Positions 1 through 10,265 of a DNA stretch of 44,857 nucleotides are shown in pieces. Location of the stretch: contig CANHZX010000003.1 in the NCBI GenBank assembly GCA_947465215.1, positions 1 to 44,857 on the forward strand, given 5' to 3'. The DNA comes from Betaproteobacteria bacterium (GTDB lineage Bacteria; Pseudomonadota; Gammaproteobacteria; Burkholderiales; SG8-41). The notes under the pieces were generated by a model, which saw nothing but the letters and a program-made list of their open reading frames with translations, searched no databases and had not been told where the DNA came from. Numbering within the stretch: the first letter of the stretch is position 1; every line of letters starts with the position of its first letter. The position numbers were made by a program, and so were the translations under genes.

Positions 1-37
1 AATACTTATATTGATGCGCGGCGGTTTGACGTCGGGC

Positions 38-1204
38 TCAGTAGGATTTGGGTAGTCCCAGCACCCGCTCGGCAATATGGCAGAGGATCAGTTGTGAACT
101 GACCGGTGCGATGCGTGGAATCATCGCTTCGCGGAAGTAACGCTCAACATGGAATTCTTTGGCATAGCCCATGCCGCCATGCGTCAGCACCGCGGTTTCG
201 CAGGCTTTGAATCCCGCTTCACCGGCAAAGTATTTCGCCGCATTGGCTTCTGCGCCGCAGGATTGTCCGGCGTCATACAGAGCTGCGGCGCGATAGGTCA
301 GCAGTGAGGCGGCCTCAAGTTCGATCCAGCGCTGTGCCAGCGGATGCTGGATCGACTGATTCTGTCCGATCGGCCGGTCAAACACGATGCGTTCCCCGGC
401 GTAGCGGGCGGCGCTTTGGAGCGCGACGCGTCCCAGGCCGACGGCTTCCGCCGCGACCAGGATGCGTTCGGGATTTAGCCCGTCGAGGATATAGCGGAAT
501 CCTTTGCCTTCTTCTCCGATGCGATCTGCGGCGGGTATTCTCATGCCGTCGATGAACACCTGGTTGGAATCAACGGCCTTGCGCCCCATTTTTTCGATGG
601 CACGTGCTTCAAAAGTCTTGCGGTCAATATCGGCATAAAACAGGGAGAGACCGTCGACCGGATTTCTTGTTTCTTCAATGGGCGTGGTCCGTGCCAGCAA
701 CAGAATCTTGTTGGCGACCTGGGCGGTTGAGATCCACACTTTCTGTCCAGAAATGACATAGTCATTGCCGTCGCGCACCGCTTTGGTGGTCAGCCTGGTG
801 GTGTTGAGTCCGGAGCCAGGTTCGGTGACACCGAAACAGGCTTTGTCCTTGCCTGCGATCAACGGCGGCAGCCAGCGCGCTTTTTGAGCGTCGGAGGCAT
901 AAACCACGACCGGATGCAGGCCAAAGATGTTCATGTGCACGGCGGATGCGCCGGAAAATCCGGCGCCGGAAGCGGCGATGGTTTCCATCATCAATGCTGC
1001 TTCGGTGATGCCGAGGCCGCTGCCGCCATGGGCTTCGGGCATCGCGATGCCCAGCCAGCCATCAGCAGCGATGGCGGCATGAAACTCGTGGGGGAATCCG
1101 CCGTCGCGGTCGTGATGGAGCCAGTAGTCGCCGCCAAAGCGGGCGCAGATGCGAGCAACGGCATCTCGTATCGCACGCTGCTCTTCGGAGAATTCGAAAT
1201 TCAT
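38..1204 (-). CDS. acyl-CoA dehydrogenase family protein
   Basis: 388-aa ORF; N-terminal MNFEFSEEQRAIRDAVARICARF, CFGVTEPGSGLNTTRLTTKA and THGGMGYAKEFHVERYFREA are typical acyl-CoA dehydrogenase segments. Confidence 0.93.
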   Translation of the reverse strand: MNFEFSEEQRAIRDAVARICARFGGDYWLHHDRDGGFPHEFHAAIAADGWLGIAMPEAHGGSGLGITEAALMMETIAASGAGFSGASAVHMNIFGLHPVVVYASDAQKARWLPPLIAGKDKACFGVTEPGSGLNTTRLTTKAVRDGNDYVISGQKVWISTAQVANKILLLARTTPIEETRNPVDGLSLFYADIDRKTFEARAIEKMGRKAVDSNQVFIDGMRIPAADRIGEEGKGFRYILDGLNPERILVAAEAVGLGRVALQSAARYAGERIVFDRPIGQNQSIQHPLAQRWIELEAASLLTYRAAALYDAGQSCGAEANAAKYFAGEAGFKACETAVLTHGGMGYAKEFHVERYFREAMIPRIAPVSSQLILCHIAERVLGLPKSY

Positions 1205-1279
1205 GGAGAGAACGGATCTGACCGGATTGCCAGAACAGGCGGCACGCCGGGTTTCGATGAACCCGGCGTTACCGGTCTT

Positions 1280-1975
1280 TTAGCTGCGCATCTTAGGCGG
1301 AATGACGCAGCCTTTTTCGCGCAGGGTTTCGTCAACCCAGCTGCGATCCAGTTTTCCCTTGCCGCGGATGGTTTTGAGCATCGCGGCTTCTTTTTTGGCC
1401 TGGATCTGGGCCAGTTCAATGGTTTCGTTAGCCAAGGCCTGGGGCAGGGCAAGAAGTCCGTCGTCGTCACCGATGATGATGTCGCCGGGGTTGATCACGG
1501 CATCGCCGATGACTACAGGGACATTGATTTCGCCGGGGCCGTTTTTGTAGGGGCCACGGTGGGTGACGCCGCGTGCATAGACTGGAAAGGGCGATATCGC
1601 CAGCGCATCGGCGTCGCGGATGGCGCCGTCGATGACCATCCCGGCGGCGCCGCGGCGTTCGGCGATGGCCGACATGATTTCTCCGATGATGGCCTGAGTG
1701 CAAATGCCGCCGGCATCAACGACGATGACATCGCCGGGCCTGGCGATGTCGATGGCTTTGTGCACCATCAGGTTGTCGCCGGGGCTGACTTTCACGGTCA
1801 GGGCTGTGCCGACCATGCGGCCGCCGCTATGGCAGGGCCACAGATCCGGGCCGATGGCATGTAGCCGGTTCATGTTGTCGCTGAGGTGCGCCGTGGCAAT
1901 CTTGCGCAGAGTAGCGATGGTTTTGGCCGAGGGTTGCGGGGCAAAGGGAAGGATGCGAAAGCCGATGGGCGCCAT
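1280..1975 (-). CDS. RraA family protein (4-hydroxy-4-methyl-2-oxoglutarate aldolase-like)
   Basis: 231 aa; GDVIVVDAGG, GMVIDGAIRDADAL and PGDIIIGDDDGLLALP match the RraA/HMG aldolase fold. Confidence 0.88.
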   Translation of the reverse strand: MAPIGFRILPFAPQPSAKTIATLRKIATAHLSDNMNRLHAIGPDLWPCHSGGRMVGTALTVKVSPGDNLMVHKAIDIARPGDVIVVDAGGICTQAIIGEIMSAIAERRGAAGMVIDGAIRDADALAISPFPVYARGVTHRGPYKNGPGEINVPVVIGDAVINPGDIIIGDDDGLLALPQALANETIELAQIQAKKEAAMLKTIRGKGKLDRSWVDETLREKGCVIPPKMRS

Positions 1976-2135
1976 GATCAGGTCACTGGGTGAATTAAGG
2001 AGGCGCTATCGTAGCATTGGCGCCGGGTATTGCAGGAGCGCGTGCTAAAATCGGCAGGCATATCTAGGGACATGATTGACAAGACTCCGCCAGACAGGCG
2101 GGGCGCAGTAAACATCCGAAACGGCATAAATCAGC

Positions 2136-2891
2136 GTGCGCATTCTGCTCAGTAACGACGACGGTTATTTTGCACCGGGCCTCGCCGCCTTGGAGCGGGC
2201 GCTCTCGCCGCTGGGCCAGGTGACCGTCGTGGCGCCGGAGCGCGACCGCAGCGGCGCGAGCAACTCCCTGACCCTGGACCGGCCGCTGTCGGTGCGTCAG
2301 GCACCCAGCGGCTTCTACTATGTGAACGGCACACCAACGGACTGCGTGCATCTGGCCGTAACTGGTCTGCTGCCGGAACTGCCGGATGTCGTGGTATCCG
2401 GCGTCAATGCCGGCGCGAACATGGGGGATGACACGATTTACTCCGGTACGGTTGCTGCTGCGACCGAGGGCTTTCTGCTGGGTATTCCGTCTATTGCCGT
2501 TTCCCTGGTGTCTGGAGATCATGAACATTTCGAGACGGCGGCGCGTGTTGCCGCCGAGCTGGTGCTGCGTTTCAGCCAGCATCGCATCGATCAACCGATG
2601 CTGCTGAATGTCAATGTGCCAGATGTGGCCTATGATGCATTGCGCGGCAGCAAGGTTACCCGTCTGGGCAAGCGTCACAAGGCCGAGCCTGTCGTCAAGG
2701 CGACGAATCCGCGTGGGGATACGGTGTACTGGGTCGGTGCTGCCGGCCGCGCGCAGGACGCCGGTGAAGGTACTGATTTCCACGCGACAGCAGCGCAGAT
2801 GGTTTCGATCACCCCGCTGCAGATGGATCTGACCCGATTTGGCCAGATGGAAGTCGTCGGCAACTGGCTGCAACGCCCGGTCTCGGCATGA
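2136..2891 (+). CDS. surE: 5'/3'-nucleotidase SurE (GTG start)
   Basis: [19 protein letters not shown] ... [15 protein letters not shown] ... [26 protein letters not shown] are SurE signatures. Confidence 0.97.
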   Translation: MRILLSNDDGYFAPGLAALERALSPLGQVTVVAPERDRSGASNSLTLDRPLSVRQAPSGFYYVNGTPTDCVHLAVTGLLPELPDVVVSGVNAGANMGDDTIYSGTVAAATEGFLLGIPSIAVSLVSGDHEHFETAARVAAELVLRFSQHRIDQPMLLNVNVPDVAYDALRGSKVTRLGKRHKAEPVVKATNPRGDTVYWVGAAGRAQDAGEGTDFHATAAQMVSITPLQMDLTRFGQMEVVGNWLQRPVSA

Positions 2892-3550
2892 ACGCAGCAC
2901 ACTCAGGCATCGGCATGACCTCCCAGCGCACGCGCATGCGCATGGTGGAGCGTTTGCGCAAAGAAGGCATTACCGACGAAGTGATTCTGGCGGCTATGGG
3001 TGAAGTGCCTCGGCATATTTTTGTCGATGAGGCGCTGGCGAGCAGGGCCTATGAAGATATGGCTCTGCCACTGGGTTTTGGACAGACGATTTCCAGCCCC
3101 TACACCGTGGCGCGCATGCTGGAGCTTCTGCGTAGCGGCGGCGGTGCGCTCGACAAGGTGCTCGAGATCGGCACCGGTTGCGGCTACCAGGCCGCGGTGC
3201 TGTCGCGGCTGGCTCGCGAAGTGTATTCACTGGAGCGTCTCGCACCACTGCTGACCAAGGCGCGCCGGCATCTGCGCGATGCCCGGGCGCACAACGTACG
3301 CGTGCGCACAGCCGACGGACAACTGGGCTGGCCTGAGAATTCGCCTTTCGACGGTATTGTGGTGGCGGCGGCGGCAACCCATGTGCCGCAGGCCTTGCTC
3401 GATCAACTGGCGGTGGGTGGTAAAATCATCATTCCTTTGACCCACCAGGGCAAACAGTCTTTGCATGTCATCGAACGCACAGCGCAGAGCTATGTCGACC
3501 GCAAAGTCGAAGATGCTCTTTTTGTCCCCTTGCTGCCCGGCCTCGGCTGA
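2888..3550 (+). CDS. pcm: protein-L-isoaspartate O-methyltransferase
   Basis: [31 protein letters not shown]-binding motif; overlaps the surE stop by 4 nt, the canonical surE-pcm arrangement. Confidence 0.97.
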   Translation: MNAAHSGIGMTSQRTRMRMVERLRKEGITDEVILAAMGEVPRHIFVDEALASRAYEDMALPLGFGQTISSPYTVARMLELLRSGGGALDKVLEIGTGCGYQAAVLSRLAREVYSLERLAPLLTKARRHLRDARAHNVRVRTADGQLGWPENSPFDGIVVAAAATHVPQALLDQLAVGGKIIIPLTHQGKQSLHVIERTAQSYVDRKVEDALFVPLLPGLG

Positions 3551-3602
3551 ACGCGCAGTGACTCCGATTGTCGCCGCTGTCGGCGTGCGGTGGGCAGTTT
3601 CA

Positions 3603-4502
3603 ATGGCGATGGTGGCCGCGGTTTCGTTGCTGGCCGGCTGTGCTACGCCCCGGCCGGCGCCGGTCGTTGACCGCCTGCCCCAAAGCAGTGCGAGCAAACC
3701 GCAACCCAAACCGGCACCCGTTGTACGTGCAGTGCAACCGGTCGATCAGCCGCGTCCCGAGAGTTATACCGTGAAAGCGGGCGATACCCTCTACGCCATC
3801 GCGCTGGAATTTGGTCTTGATTACCGTGAACTCGCCGGGTGGAACAATATTGACCCTTCGCGCATCCGCGTCGGTCAGCAATTACGGTTGTCGCCGCCGA
3901 AAGGCGCCGTGGCGACGCCATTGCGTACGCCGGGCGGCGCGGTGGAGTCGCAGCCGCTGGAAGGTTCAGGAAAAGCTACAGCCGGCGGCGCCCGCACTGA
4001 GCCGCGCGGCGTACGTGTGCCGTATTCGGATCAGGCCTACACGCAGATGTCCGGCGTCAAGCCCGAACCTGCGGCTGCCGTCAAACCCGAACCGCAGCCG
4101 CAGCCTGAGAGCAAACCTGCCGTAGCAGTCAGTGACGATGTGGAGTGGATCTGGCCGGTCAGTGGCAAGGTGGTCACACCGTTCAATGAAACTTCCAGCA
4201 AGGGCATCGGCATCGCCGGCAAGGCGGGGCAGCCGGTGGTGGCTGCAGGACCGGGGCGCGTCATTTTCAGCGGTACCGGTATTCGCGGTCTCGGCAAGCT
4301 GATCGTGATCAAACACAATGAGAAATTCCTCAGCGTGTATGCGCACAACCGCGAGCTGCTGGTGAAGGAAGGTCAGACGGTGACGCGCGGTCAGCGCATT
4401 GCGGAGATGGGCGATACCGACACCGACCAAGTCAAACTGCATTTCGAGATCCGCCGTCTCGGCAAGCCGATCGATCCAGCAACCCTGCTACCACCCACAT
4501 AA
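3603..4502 (+). CDS. nlpD: NlpD-like LysM/LytM (M23) domain lipoprotein
   Basis: Lipobox-like SLLAGC, LysM (SYTVKAGDTLYAIALEFGLDYRELAGWNNI) and C-terminal LytM domain ending LHFEIRRLGKPIDPATLLP. The LytM domain looks catalytically degenerate (SSKGIGIAG), as in E. coli NlpD. Start chosen at ATG 3603; GTG 3558 is also possible. Confidence 0.85.
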   Translation: MAMVAAVSLLAGCATPRPAPVVDRLPQSSASKPQPKPAPVVRAVQPVDQPRPESYTVKAGDTLYAIALEFGLDYRELAGWNNIDPSRIRVGQQLRLSPPKGAVATPLRTPGGAVESQPLEGSGKATAGGARTEPRGVRVPYSDQAYTQMSGVKPEPAAAVKPEPQPQPESKPAVAVSDDVEWIWPVSGKVVTPFNETSSKGIGIAGKAGQPVVAAGPGRVIFSGTGIRGLGKLIVIKHNEKFLSVYAHNRELLVKEGQTVTRGQRIAEMGDTDTDQVKLHFEIRRLGKPIDPATLLPPT

Positions 4503-4508
4503 CTATTC

Positions 4509-4530
4509 AAGTATTTGTTTTTATTGATTA
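4509..4530 (+). repeat. dispersed AT-rich motif, copy A
   Basis: AAGTATTTGTTTTTATTGATTA, 21/22 identical to copy B at 15597-15618. Confidence 0.7.
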
Positions 4531-4532
4531 TT

Positions 4533-6503
4533 TTATACCGCGAAGCGACTGACGCTGCGTTCCAACTCACGCGCATCCTGCTCTGACGCCCCGGTGCCGT
4601 AACGTAGTGTCACGTAACGCTGCGTGATGGTTTCAATTGCCGGTGCTGCTTCCGGTTTCCACTGCGATGCACGTCGCGCATAAACCAGCGGCCCCTCTGA
4701 CGGATGGCGGGGCAGACCGCCACGCGCCAGCTTGCGGCAGAAACGATCGTAGGCGGCCCTGACGATATCGTTACGGGCGCCGCGCAGGTCACGGAAAGCG
4801 AACAGCGCACCGGTCAGCACAGCCAATCCGGCAAATACAAACAGCAGGACCGCGAGTTTCTGCCAGGTGGCATCGCTGAAGCCGAGGTTAGCGAGGAACT
4901 GTCGTTGACGTTCGGGGTTGTATCCCAGTACCCACTGGTTCCAAGTGTAGGTTACCGAATCCCATGTAAGGCGCATGCGCTGCAGCAACTCAAAATCGCC
5001 GCGCACAAACATCGGCAGCTCATCGCTGCGCGGCAGTGCTGAAGCGATGCCGCGTTCCACACGCGCCGGTGATACTGCGGCCGTCGGGTCGACGCGGATC
5101 CAGCCTGTTCCTGCAATCCAGACTTCAGTCCAGGCGTGGGCATCGGCCTGACGGATCAGGATGTAGTCGCTGACGGGATTGACCTGGCCGCCCTGGTAAC
5201 CGGTGACTACCCTTGCCGGTATGCCCGCAGCGCGCATCAGTACCGTGAAGGCGGATGCATAGTGTTCGCAGAAGCCACGCCGGGTATCAAACAGGAACTC
5301 ATCGACAGCATGTTCGCCGAGCAGCGGCGGCGACAGCGTATAGACGAAGTTTTCATTGCGGAAGTCATTGAGCACGGCATCGATCAGTTGCCGGTTGTCG
5401 CGGTATTTCTGCCTCAGCTGCTGTGCATGTTTCAGAGCGCGCGGATTGAAGCCTTGCGGCAACTGCAGGGCCCTGTTCAGCACGTTTTCGCTGTCGTCGG
5501 CGCCATAAGTTGCCTGCAGCTGTGAAGTCATGTTGTAACGCATGCGGCTGCGCACCGGTGTTGTGCTCAGCAGCTGCATGTCGCGGGTGGCCACGGCACG
5601 CGGCGGCCGCTGCATCGGCATTTCCAGCGCAAAAAGCCAGCGCTTGTTGTGCGGTTCCACGGTCACGGTATATTCGACGACCGGTTCGCCCGCAGGCAGA
5701 TCAGTGGCGTTAAACACGAATCGCGGTGCTGTCCATGTTCTGCCGTCGTAATCCCACAGTACCGGTCCGCGCCAGTACAGGGCCGAAGCTTCGGGGATGC
5801 GGCCGCGGAATTCGGCGCGGAAGGCTACGGCGTCCGACAGGATCAGACTGTTGAGGCTGCCGGGACTCATGTTGTCGGACAGGCCGCTCAAGCCGGCATG
5901 CGAATCCTGCGGGAGTCCCCACAACGGGCCTTGGATGCGCGGAAAGAGCAGGAACAACACCAGCATCAGCGGCAGGGCCTGAACCAGCAGCAGCGCCGCT
6001 CGGCGCGCCGGCTGACGCCATCCCGGCCATGTGCCGGTGAACTGCATGCCGATCAGTACCACGATCAGCAGCCAGGCGCAGCCGAGCATATACAGAGCAG
6101 TGGTGATGGTCTGTGAAAACAGGAAGTTGGTGACGAGCAGGAAAAAACCGAGAAAACCGAGCAGGATGCCATCGCGCAGGGTTCTGGTTTCAAGCAGTTT
6201 GAGCGCCAACATGACCACGAGCAGGGCGACGCCGGCATCTCGTCCGAGCAGTGTGCGGTATTCGATCAGGATGCCGCCGGCGGCGGCAAAAGCCACCAGG
6301 CCCAGCAGCCATTTGCCTGGGGAAGTCAGGTTGCGGTGGGCCAGATATAGCCGCCAGAACACAACGACAGAGATCAGTGCACCCAGCCAAAGGGGCAGTC
6401 GCAGCAGATGCGCCGCCGAAGCCAGCATGAACCCTGCAGCAAGACCGTAGGCCTCGCGCGCAACGATGGGGCGCTCATTAAGCGTGATCGGTCGCTGTGC
6501 CAT
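4533..6503 (-). CDS. DUF3488 / transglutaminase-like (TgpA-type) membrane protein
   Basis: 656 aa with several N-terminal TM segments, then RRGFCEHYASAFTVLMRAAGIPARVVTGYQGG and DAHAWTEVWIAGTGWIRVDPT (Cys-His-Asp transglutaminase core). Confidence 0.93.
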   Translation of the reverse strand: MAQRPITLNERPIVAREAYGLAAGFMLASAAHLLRLPLWLGALISVVVFWRLYLAHRNLTSPGKWLLGLVAFAAAGGILIEYRTLLGRDAGVALLVVMLALKLLETRTLRDGILLGFLGFFLLVTNFLFSQTITTALYMLGCAWLLIVVLIGMQFTGTWPGWRQPARRAALLLVQALPLMLVLFLLFPRIQGPLWGLPQDSHAGLSGLSDNMSPGSLNSLILSDAVAFRAEFRGRIPEASALYWRGPVLWDYDGRTWTAPRFVFNATDLPAGEPVVEYTVTVEPHNKRWLFALEMPMQRPPRAVATRDMQLLSTTPVRSRMRYNMTSQLQATYGADDSENVLNRALQLPQGFNPRALKHAQQLRQKYRDNRQLIDAVLNDFRNENFVYTLSPPLLGEHAVDEFLFDTRRGFCEHYASAFTVLMRAAGIPARVVTGYQGGQVNPVSDYILIRQADAHAWTEVWIAGTGWIRVDPTAAVSPARVERGIASALPRSDELPMFVRGDFELLQRMRLTWDSVTYTWNQWVLGYNPERQRQFLANLGFSDATWQKLAVLLFVFAGLAVLTGALFAFRDLRGARNDIVRAAYDRFCRKLARGGLPRHPSEGPLVYARRASQWKPEAAPAIETITQRYVTLRYGTGASEQDARELERSVSRFAV

Positions 6504-7446
6504 GGAGTGCCAGTGCGCGCAGACATTCGGCGCGATGCGAAGGGCCGCCAGCCAGAGGCAGCGTGGCGCTGGGTAGACGCAATCCGTAAGTCATGCCACA
6601 GGCGTCCGCTTCAAGAACCCAGCGGGTCAGATGGGAAAGACGCTGTTCAATAGTCATTTGTAAAGGCAAGGTATCCCAGGACAGCCAAAGTTCGGCATCC
6701 GCACGACCAGCAAACTGTTTGGTCAGCAGAGTGTCATCGCGGGCAACGGCTTTCCAAGCGATGTGGCGGGGCGAATCACCGGGGCGATAGCTGCGCAATC
6801 CGGAGAATTCGTCCTGCCCTTGGCCGGCCAGACCGCCTTCTCCTTCTCCGGCGATCAGTGCCGGCAGTGGCAGGCCGGGGTTTGCCGGTGCGGGGTAAAC
6901 CAGGCAGGACACATCGGGTTCGGCGTAGGACCAGGCCCGGAAAAGTCCGACCGGGAATCGGGTAAACAAGGTCATCCGCCCCGGCCGTAACCAGCCGCGT
7001 TGCAAGGCCGGAACCGGCACTTGTGCGACAACTGTGCTGTCGGCCGGCACATCGATGTAATCCGCGGTGACTTTGTTGCCGGTCACGCCGATGCTGTAGC
7101 GGTCGGCGCGGGTGGTGTTCTGGATATTCAATTGAAATTGCGCGGGTTCGCCAACAAACACCGGTTGCACCCGACCTGCGGTAATCCGCAGATGTGCCAG
7201 ATTGCGGAAGGTGTGCAGCATGGTTTGGATGCCGGCAGCACCCAGCAAAAAGGCAAGGATGAAGCCCAGCGACAGGTCATAGTTGACCGAGCCGGTAAGC
7301 ATCAGCAGGATGACGCCCGCAAACAGCAGCCCCTGTCGCGTCGGCAGGATGAACACCCGTCGTTGAACCAGTACGATGGTTCCGCGTTCAGGGCCACGCC
7401 ACTGAAACAGCCAGCGGGATGCGCTGTTTTTGAGCGGTTGATACAT
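6478..7446 (-). CDS. DUF58 domain-containing protein
   Basis: EFSGLRSYRPGDSPRHIAWKAVAR is the DUF58 signature; located between MoxR and TgpA-like genes. Confidence 0.93.
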   Translation of the reverse strand: MYQPLKNSASRWLFQWRGPERGTIVLVQRRVFILPTRQGLLFAGVILLMLTGSVNYDLSLGFILAFLLGAAGIQTMLHTFRNLAHLRITAGRVQPVFVGEPAQFQLNIQNTTRADRYSIGVTGNKVTADYIDVPADSTVVAQVPVPALQRGWLRPGRMTLFTRFPVGLFRAWSYAEPDVSCLVYPAPANPGLPLPALIAGEGEGGLAGQGQDEFSGLRSYRPGDSPRHIAWKAVARDDTLLTKQFAGRADAELWLSWDTLPLQMTIEQRLSHLTRWVLEADACGMTYGLRLPSATLPLAGGPSHRAECLRALALHGTATDHA

Positions 7447-7478
7447 GAGACGGCGCGCCGGAGTTTAGCGAATCGCGA

Positions 7479-8399
7479 TCAGGGAATTGCAACCTGCTGC
7501 AGCAGCTGTTCCGCCAGTTGTGCACCCGAAGCGTTGCTGCTGTTGCTGCCCGCAGCGGCCAGCCGATGAGCGACAACTGCAGGCATCACTGCCTGCAGGT
7601 CTTCAGGCAAGACCATCTTCCTTCCGTCCATATAGGCCCAGGCACGGGCGCCTTGCAGTAGTGCCAGACCTGCGCGCGGTGAAAGTCCGTGGGCAAACTC
7701 GGGAGACTGGCGGGTGTGATTGAGAAGGGCCTGCAGGTAATCCAGCAGGGCGGGGGAGGCATGTACTTCCTGCACTTCGCGTTGCATCTGCGCGAGGTCA
7801 TCGGGACCGATATGCGGCTTCAAGCCGGCGAGCAGTGCGCGACGGTCACTGCCATTTAGCAGCGCACGTTCTGCCTGCGCATCGGGATAACCGAGCTCCA
7901 GGCGCATCAGAAAGCGATCGAGCTGAGATTCGGGTAGAGGAAAGGTGCCGATCTGATGCGAGGGATTCTGCGTGGCAATGACAAAAAACGGTTGCGGCAG
8001 GGGGCGGGTCTCGCCTTCGGTGGTCACCTGATTTTCTTCCATGGCTTCCAGCAGTGCGCTCTGGGCGCGCGGCGTCGCGCGGTTGACTTCATCCGCGAGC
8101 ACAACATTGGTGAACACCGGTCCGGGATGGAATTCGAACCGACCGCTGTCGCGGTTGTAGACCGACACACCGAGGATGTCGGCGGGCAGCAGGTCGCTGG
8201 TGAACTGGATGCGCTGGAATTTCAGGCCGAGACAGGTGGCAATGGCGTGCGCGAGAGTTGTTTTGCCGACGCCAGGGACGTCTTCAATCAGCAAGTGGCC
8301 GCGTGCCAGCAGGCAGGCGACGGCCAGACGTATCTGCCGGTTTTTCCCGAGGATGATGCTGTTAATTTGATCCGTAATGGCGTTTATTGATGTGTGCAT
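7479..8399 (-). CDS. MoxR family AAA ATPase
   Basis: GHLLIEDVPGVGKTTLAHAIA Walker A; LADEVNRATPRAQSALLEAMEENQVT Walker B. Start assigned to MHTSINAITDQ; the ORF extends to 8432. Confidence 0.95.
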   Translation of the reverse strand: MHTSINAITDQINSIILGKNRQIRLAVACLLARGHLLIEDVPGVGKTTLAHAIATCLGLKFQRIQFTSDLLPADILGVSVYNRDSGRFEFHPGPVFTNVVLADEVNRATPRAQSALLEAMEENQVTTEGETRPLPQPFFVIATQNPSHQIGTFPLPESQLDRFLMRLELGYPDAQAERALLNGSDRRALLAGLKPHIGPDDLAQMQREVQEVHASPALLDYLQALLNHTRQSPEFAHGLSPRAGLALLQGARAWAYMDGRKMVLPEDLQAVMPAVVAHRLAAAGSNSSNASGAQLAEQLLQQVAIP

Positions 8400-8506
8400 G
8401 AGTTTGTTCACTTTATTGATGATGCGAGTCATGCGATAAACGTTGTATCAAGGGATGAGGCCTGACACTGCTAACGCCTTGCAATACAATTTTATTCAAG
8501 GTTTTT

Positions 8507-8878
8507 TTAGGCAAGGATCAAGGCAGCCAGAACGTTTCGACCTTCCCCAACAAGAATATTGAAAGTCCTGCAGGCTGCCGGCGTATTCATGATTTCGAGG
8601 CCGACACCGGCTTCGATCAAAGGCCGCAGCTGTTCCGGTCGGGGAAAAATCTGCGAATTTCCGGTGCCGATGATGACGATGTCCGGCGATCCTGCCAGCA
8701 GCATGCCGGCGGCAACCGCACCTAAGTCGGGAACAGCAGTAACAGCCCAGGGCAGCGGCGGGGCGTCGGGGGTGACAATGAGGGGGTGTTCGTAACGGGT
8801 GCCGTTGACGGACAGGTAACCAAGCCCGTATCCGGTCAGTGTGTAGCCGTTCCTGGGGTTCGCCAGATGCAGTTTCAT
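8507..8878 (-). CDS. Mth938-like / DUF498 domain protein
   Basis: 123 aa; [57 protein letters not shown] is typical of this family. Confidence 0.85.
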   Translation of the reverse strand: MKLHLANPRNGYTLTGYGLGYLSVNGTRYEHPLIVTPDAPPLPWAVTAVPDLGAVAAGMLLAGSPDIVIIGTGNSQIFPRPEQLRPLIEAGVGLEIMNTPAACRTFNILVGEGRNVLAALILA

Positions 8879-9046
8879 GGCCTAATCTTTGCCGGGAGTG
8901 GCCCGCTTCGTTACAATTATACGTTTTCCGCCCTGAATTCGTATTCCCGCTCGTCATTCCGCCGTGTCCGGAAGACAGCCGGAACAGCCAGGCGGCAGTT
9001 GAAAACGTTTTTTTCGCCACCCATTGCATCGCACCGAGACCGGCTC

Positions 9047-10231
9047 ATGGAAGAGTTTTCGCGCATCAAACGCCTGCCCCCTTACGTTTTTAACGTGACC
9101 GGGGAGCTGAAGCTGGCAGCCCGCCGGCGGGGTGAAGACATTATCGATTTCAGCATGGGCAACCCCGACCAGCCGACGCCGCGCCATATCGTCGACAAGC
9201 TGATCGAGTCGGTGCAGCGCACCGATACCCATGGTTATTCGGTATCAAAGGGCATTACCCGGCTGCGCAAGGCGATCTGCAACTGGTACAAAACCCGTTA
9301 CGACGTTGATCTCGATCCAGAATCCGAAGCCATTGTTACCATCGGCTCGAAAGAGGGCATTGCGCACTTGGCGCTGGCGACTTTGGACCGCGGCGACATC
9401 GTGCTGGTTCCGAATCCGAGTTATCCGATCCACATTTACGGGCCGGTCATTGCCGGTGCTGACATCCGCCATGTACCGATGCATGCCGGCGTGGATTTTT
9501 TCGCGGAGCTGGAGCAGTCGATCCGCGATAGCTATCCCAAGCCCAAGATGCTGATCGTCAATTTCCCGAGCAATCCGACGACGCAGTGCGTGGATCTGGC
9601 ATTTTTCGAGCGCCTGATCGCGATCGCCAAGGAACATGACATTTATGTTGTGCACGATCTGGCTTACGCCGACATCGTGTTCGACGGCTACAAGGCACCG
9701 TCCATCCTGCAGGTGCCGGGTGCGCGGGACGTTGCCGTTGAGTTTTTTACGATGTCGAAGAGCTACAACATGGCGGGCTGGCGCGTCGGTTTCATGGTCG
9801 GCAACCGTGATCTGGTCACTGCGCTGGCGCGGATGAAGAGCTATCACGATTACGGCACGTTCACGCCAATCCAGGTGGCTTCGATCATCGCGCTTGAAGG
9901 GCCGCAGGATTGCGTTGAGAACGTACGTCAGATCTATCAGGGGCGCCGTGATGTGCTGTGGTCCGGCATGAATGCGATGGGTTGGGAGGTCGACAAACCG
10001 CAGGCCACTATGTATATCTGGGCACCGATTCCGGAGCCGTACAAGGCGATGGGTTCGCTGGAGTTTTCGAAAAAACTGCTGCTCGACGGCAAGGTGGCTG
10101 TTGCACCGGGCACCGGCTTCGGCCATTACGGTGATGGCCATGTGCGTTTCGCGCTGATCGAGAACGAAGCGCGGACCCGTCAGGCAATCCGCACCATCAA
10201 GGAAATGTTCCGCAAGGACGGGCTGCTGTAA
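9047..10231 (+). CDS. alaC: AlaC-like alanine transaminase (PLP-dependent class I/II aminotransferase)
   Basis: [41 protein letters not shown] ... [17 protein letters not shown]; start moved downstream of the 8786 ORF start to the family-consistent Met. Confidence 0.9.
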   Translation: MEEFSRIKRLPPYVFNVTGELKLAARRRGEDIIDFSMGNPDQPTPRHIVDKLIESVQRTDTHGYSVSKGITRLRKAICNWYKTRYDVDLDPESEAIVTIGSKEGIAHLALATLDRGDIVLVPNPSYPIHIYGPVIAGADIRHVPMHAGVDFFAELEQSIRDSYPKPKMLIVNFPSNPTTQCVDLAFFERLIAIAKEHDIYVVHDLAYADIVFDGYKAPSILQVPGARDVAVEFFTMSKSYNMAGWRVGFMVGNRDLVTALARMKSYHDYGTFTPIQVASIIALEGPQDCVENVRQIYQGRRDVLWSGMNAMGWEVDKPQATMYIWAPIPEPYKAMGSLEFSKKLLLDGKVAVAPGTGFGHYGDGHVRFALIENEARTRQAIRTIKEMFRKDGLL

Positions 10232-10265
10232 GCAGCCGCAAGAACCAGGAAAGAAACGCAAAACA

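Noticed and set aside
884-1864. 326-aa plus-strand ORF overlapping acyl-CoA dehydrogenase and RraA genes
   Set aside because: Antisense to two well-supported genes; Gly/Asp/Ala-rich composition reflects the opposite-strand codon pattern in GC-rich DNA.
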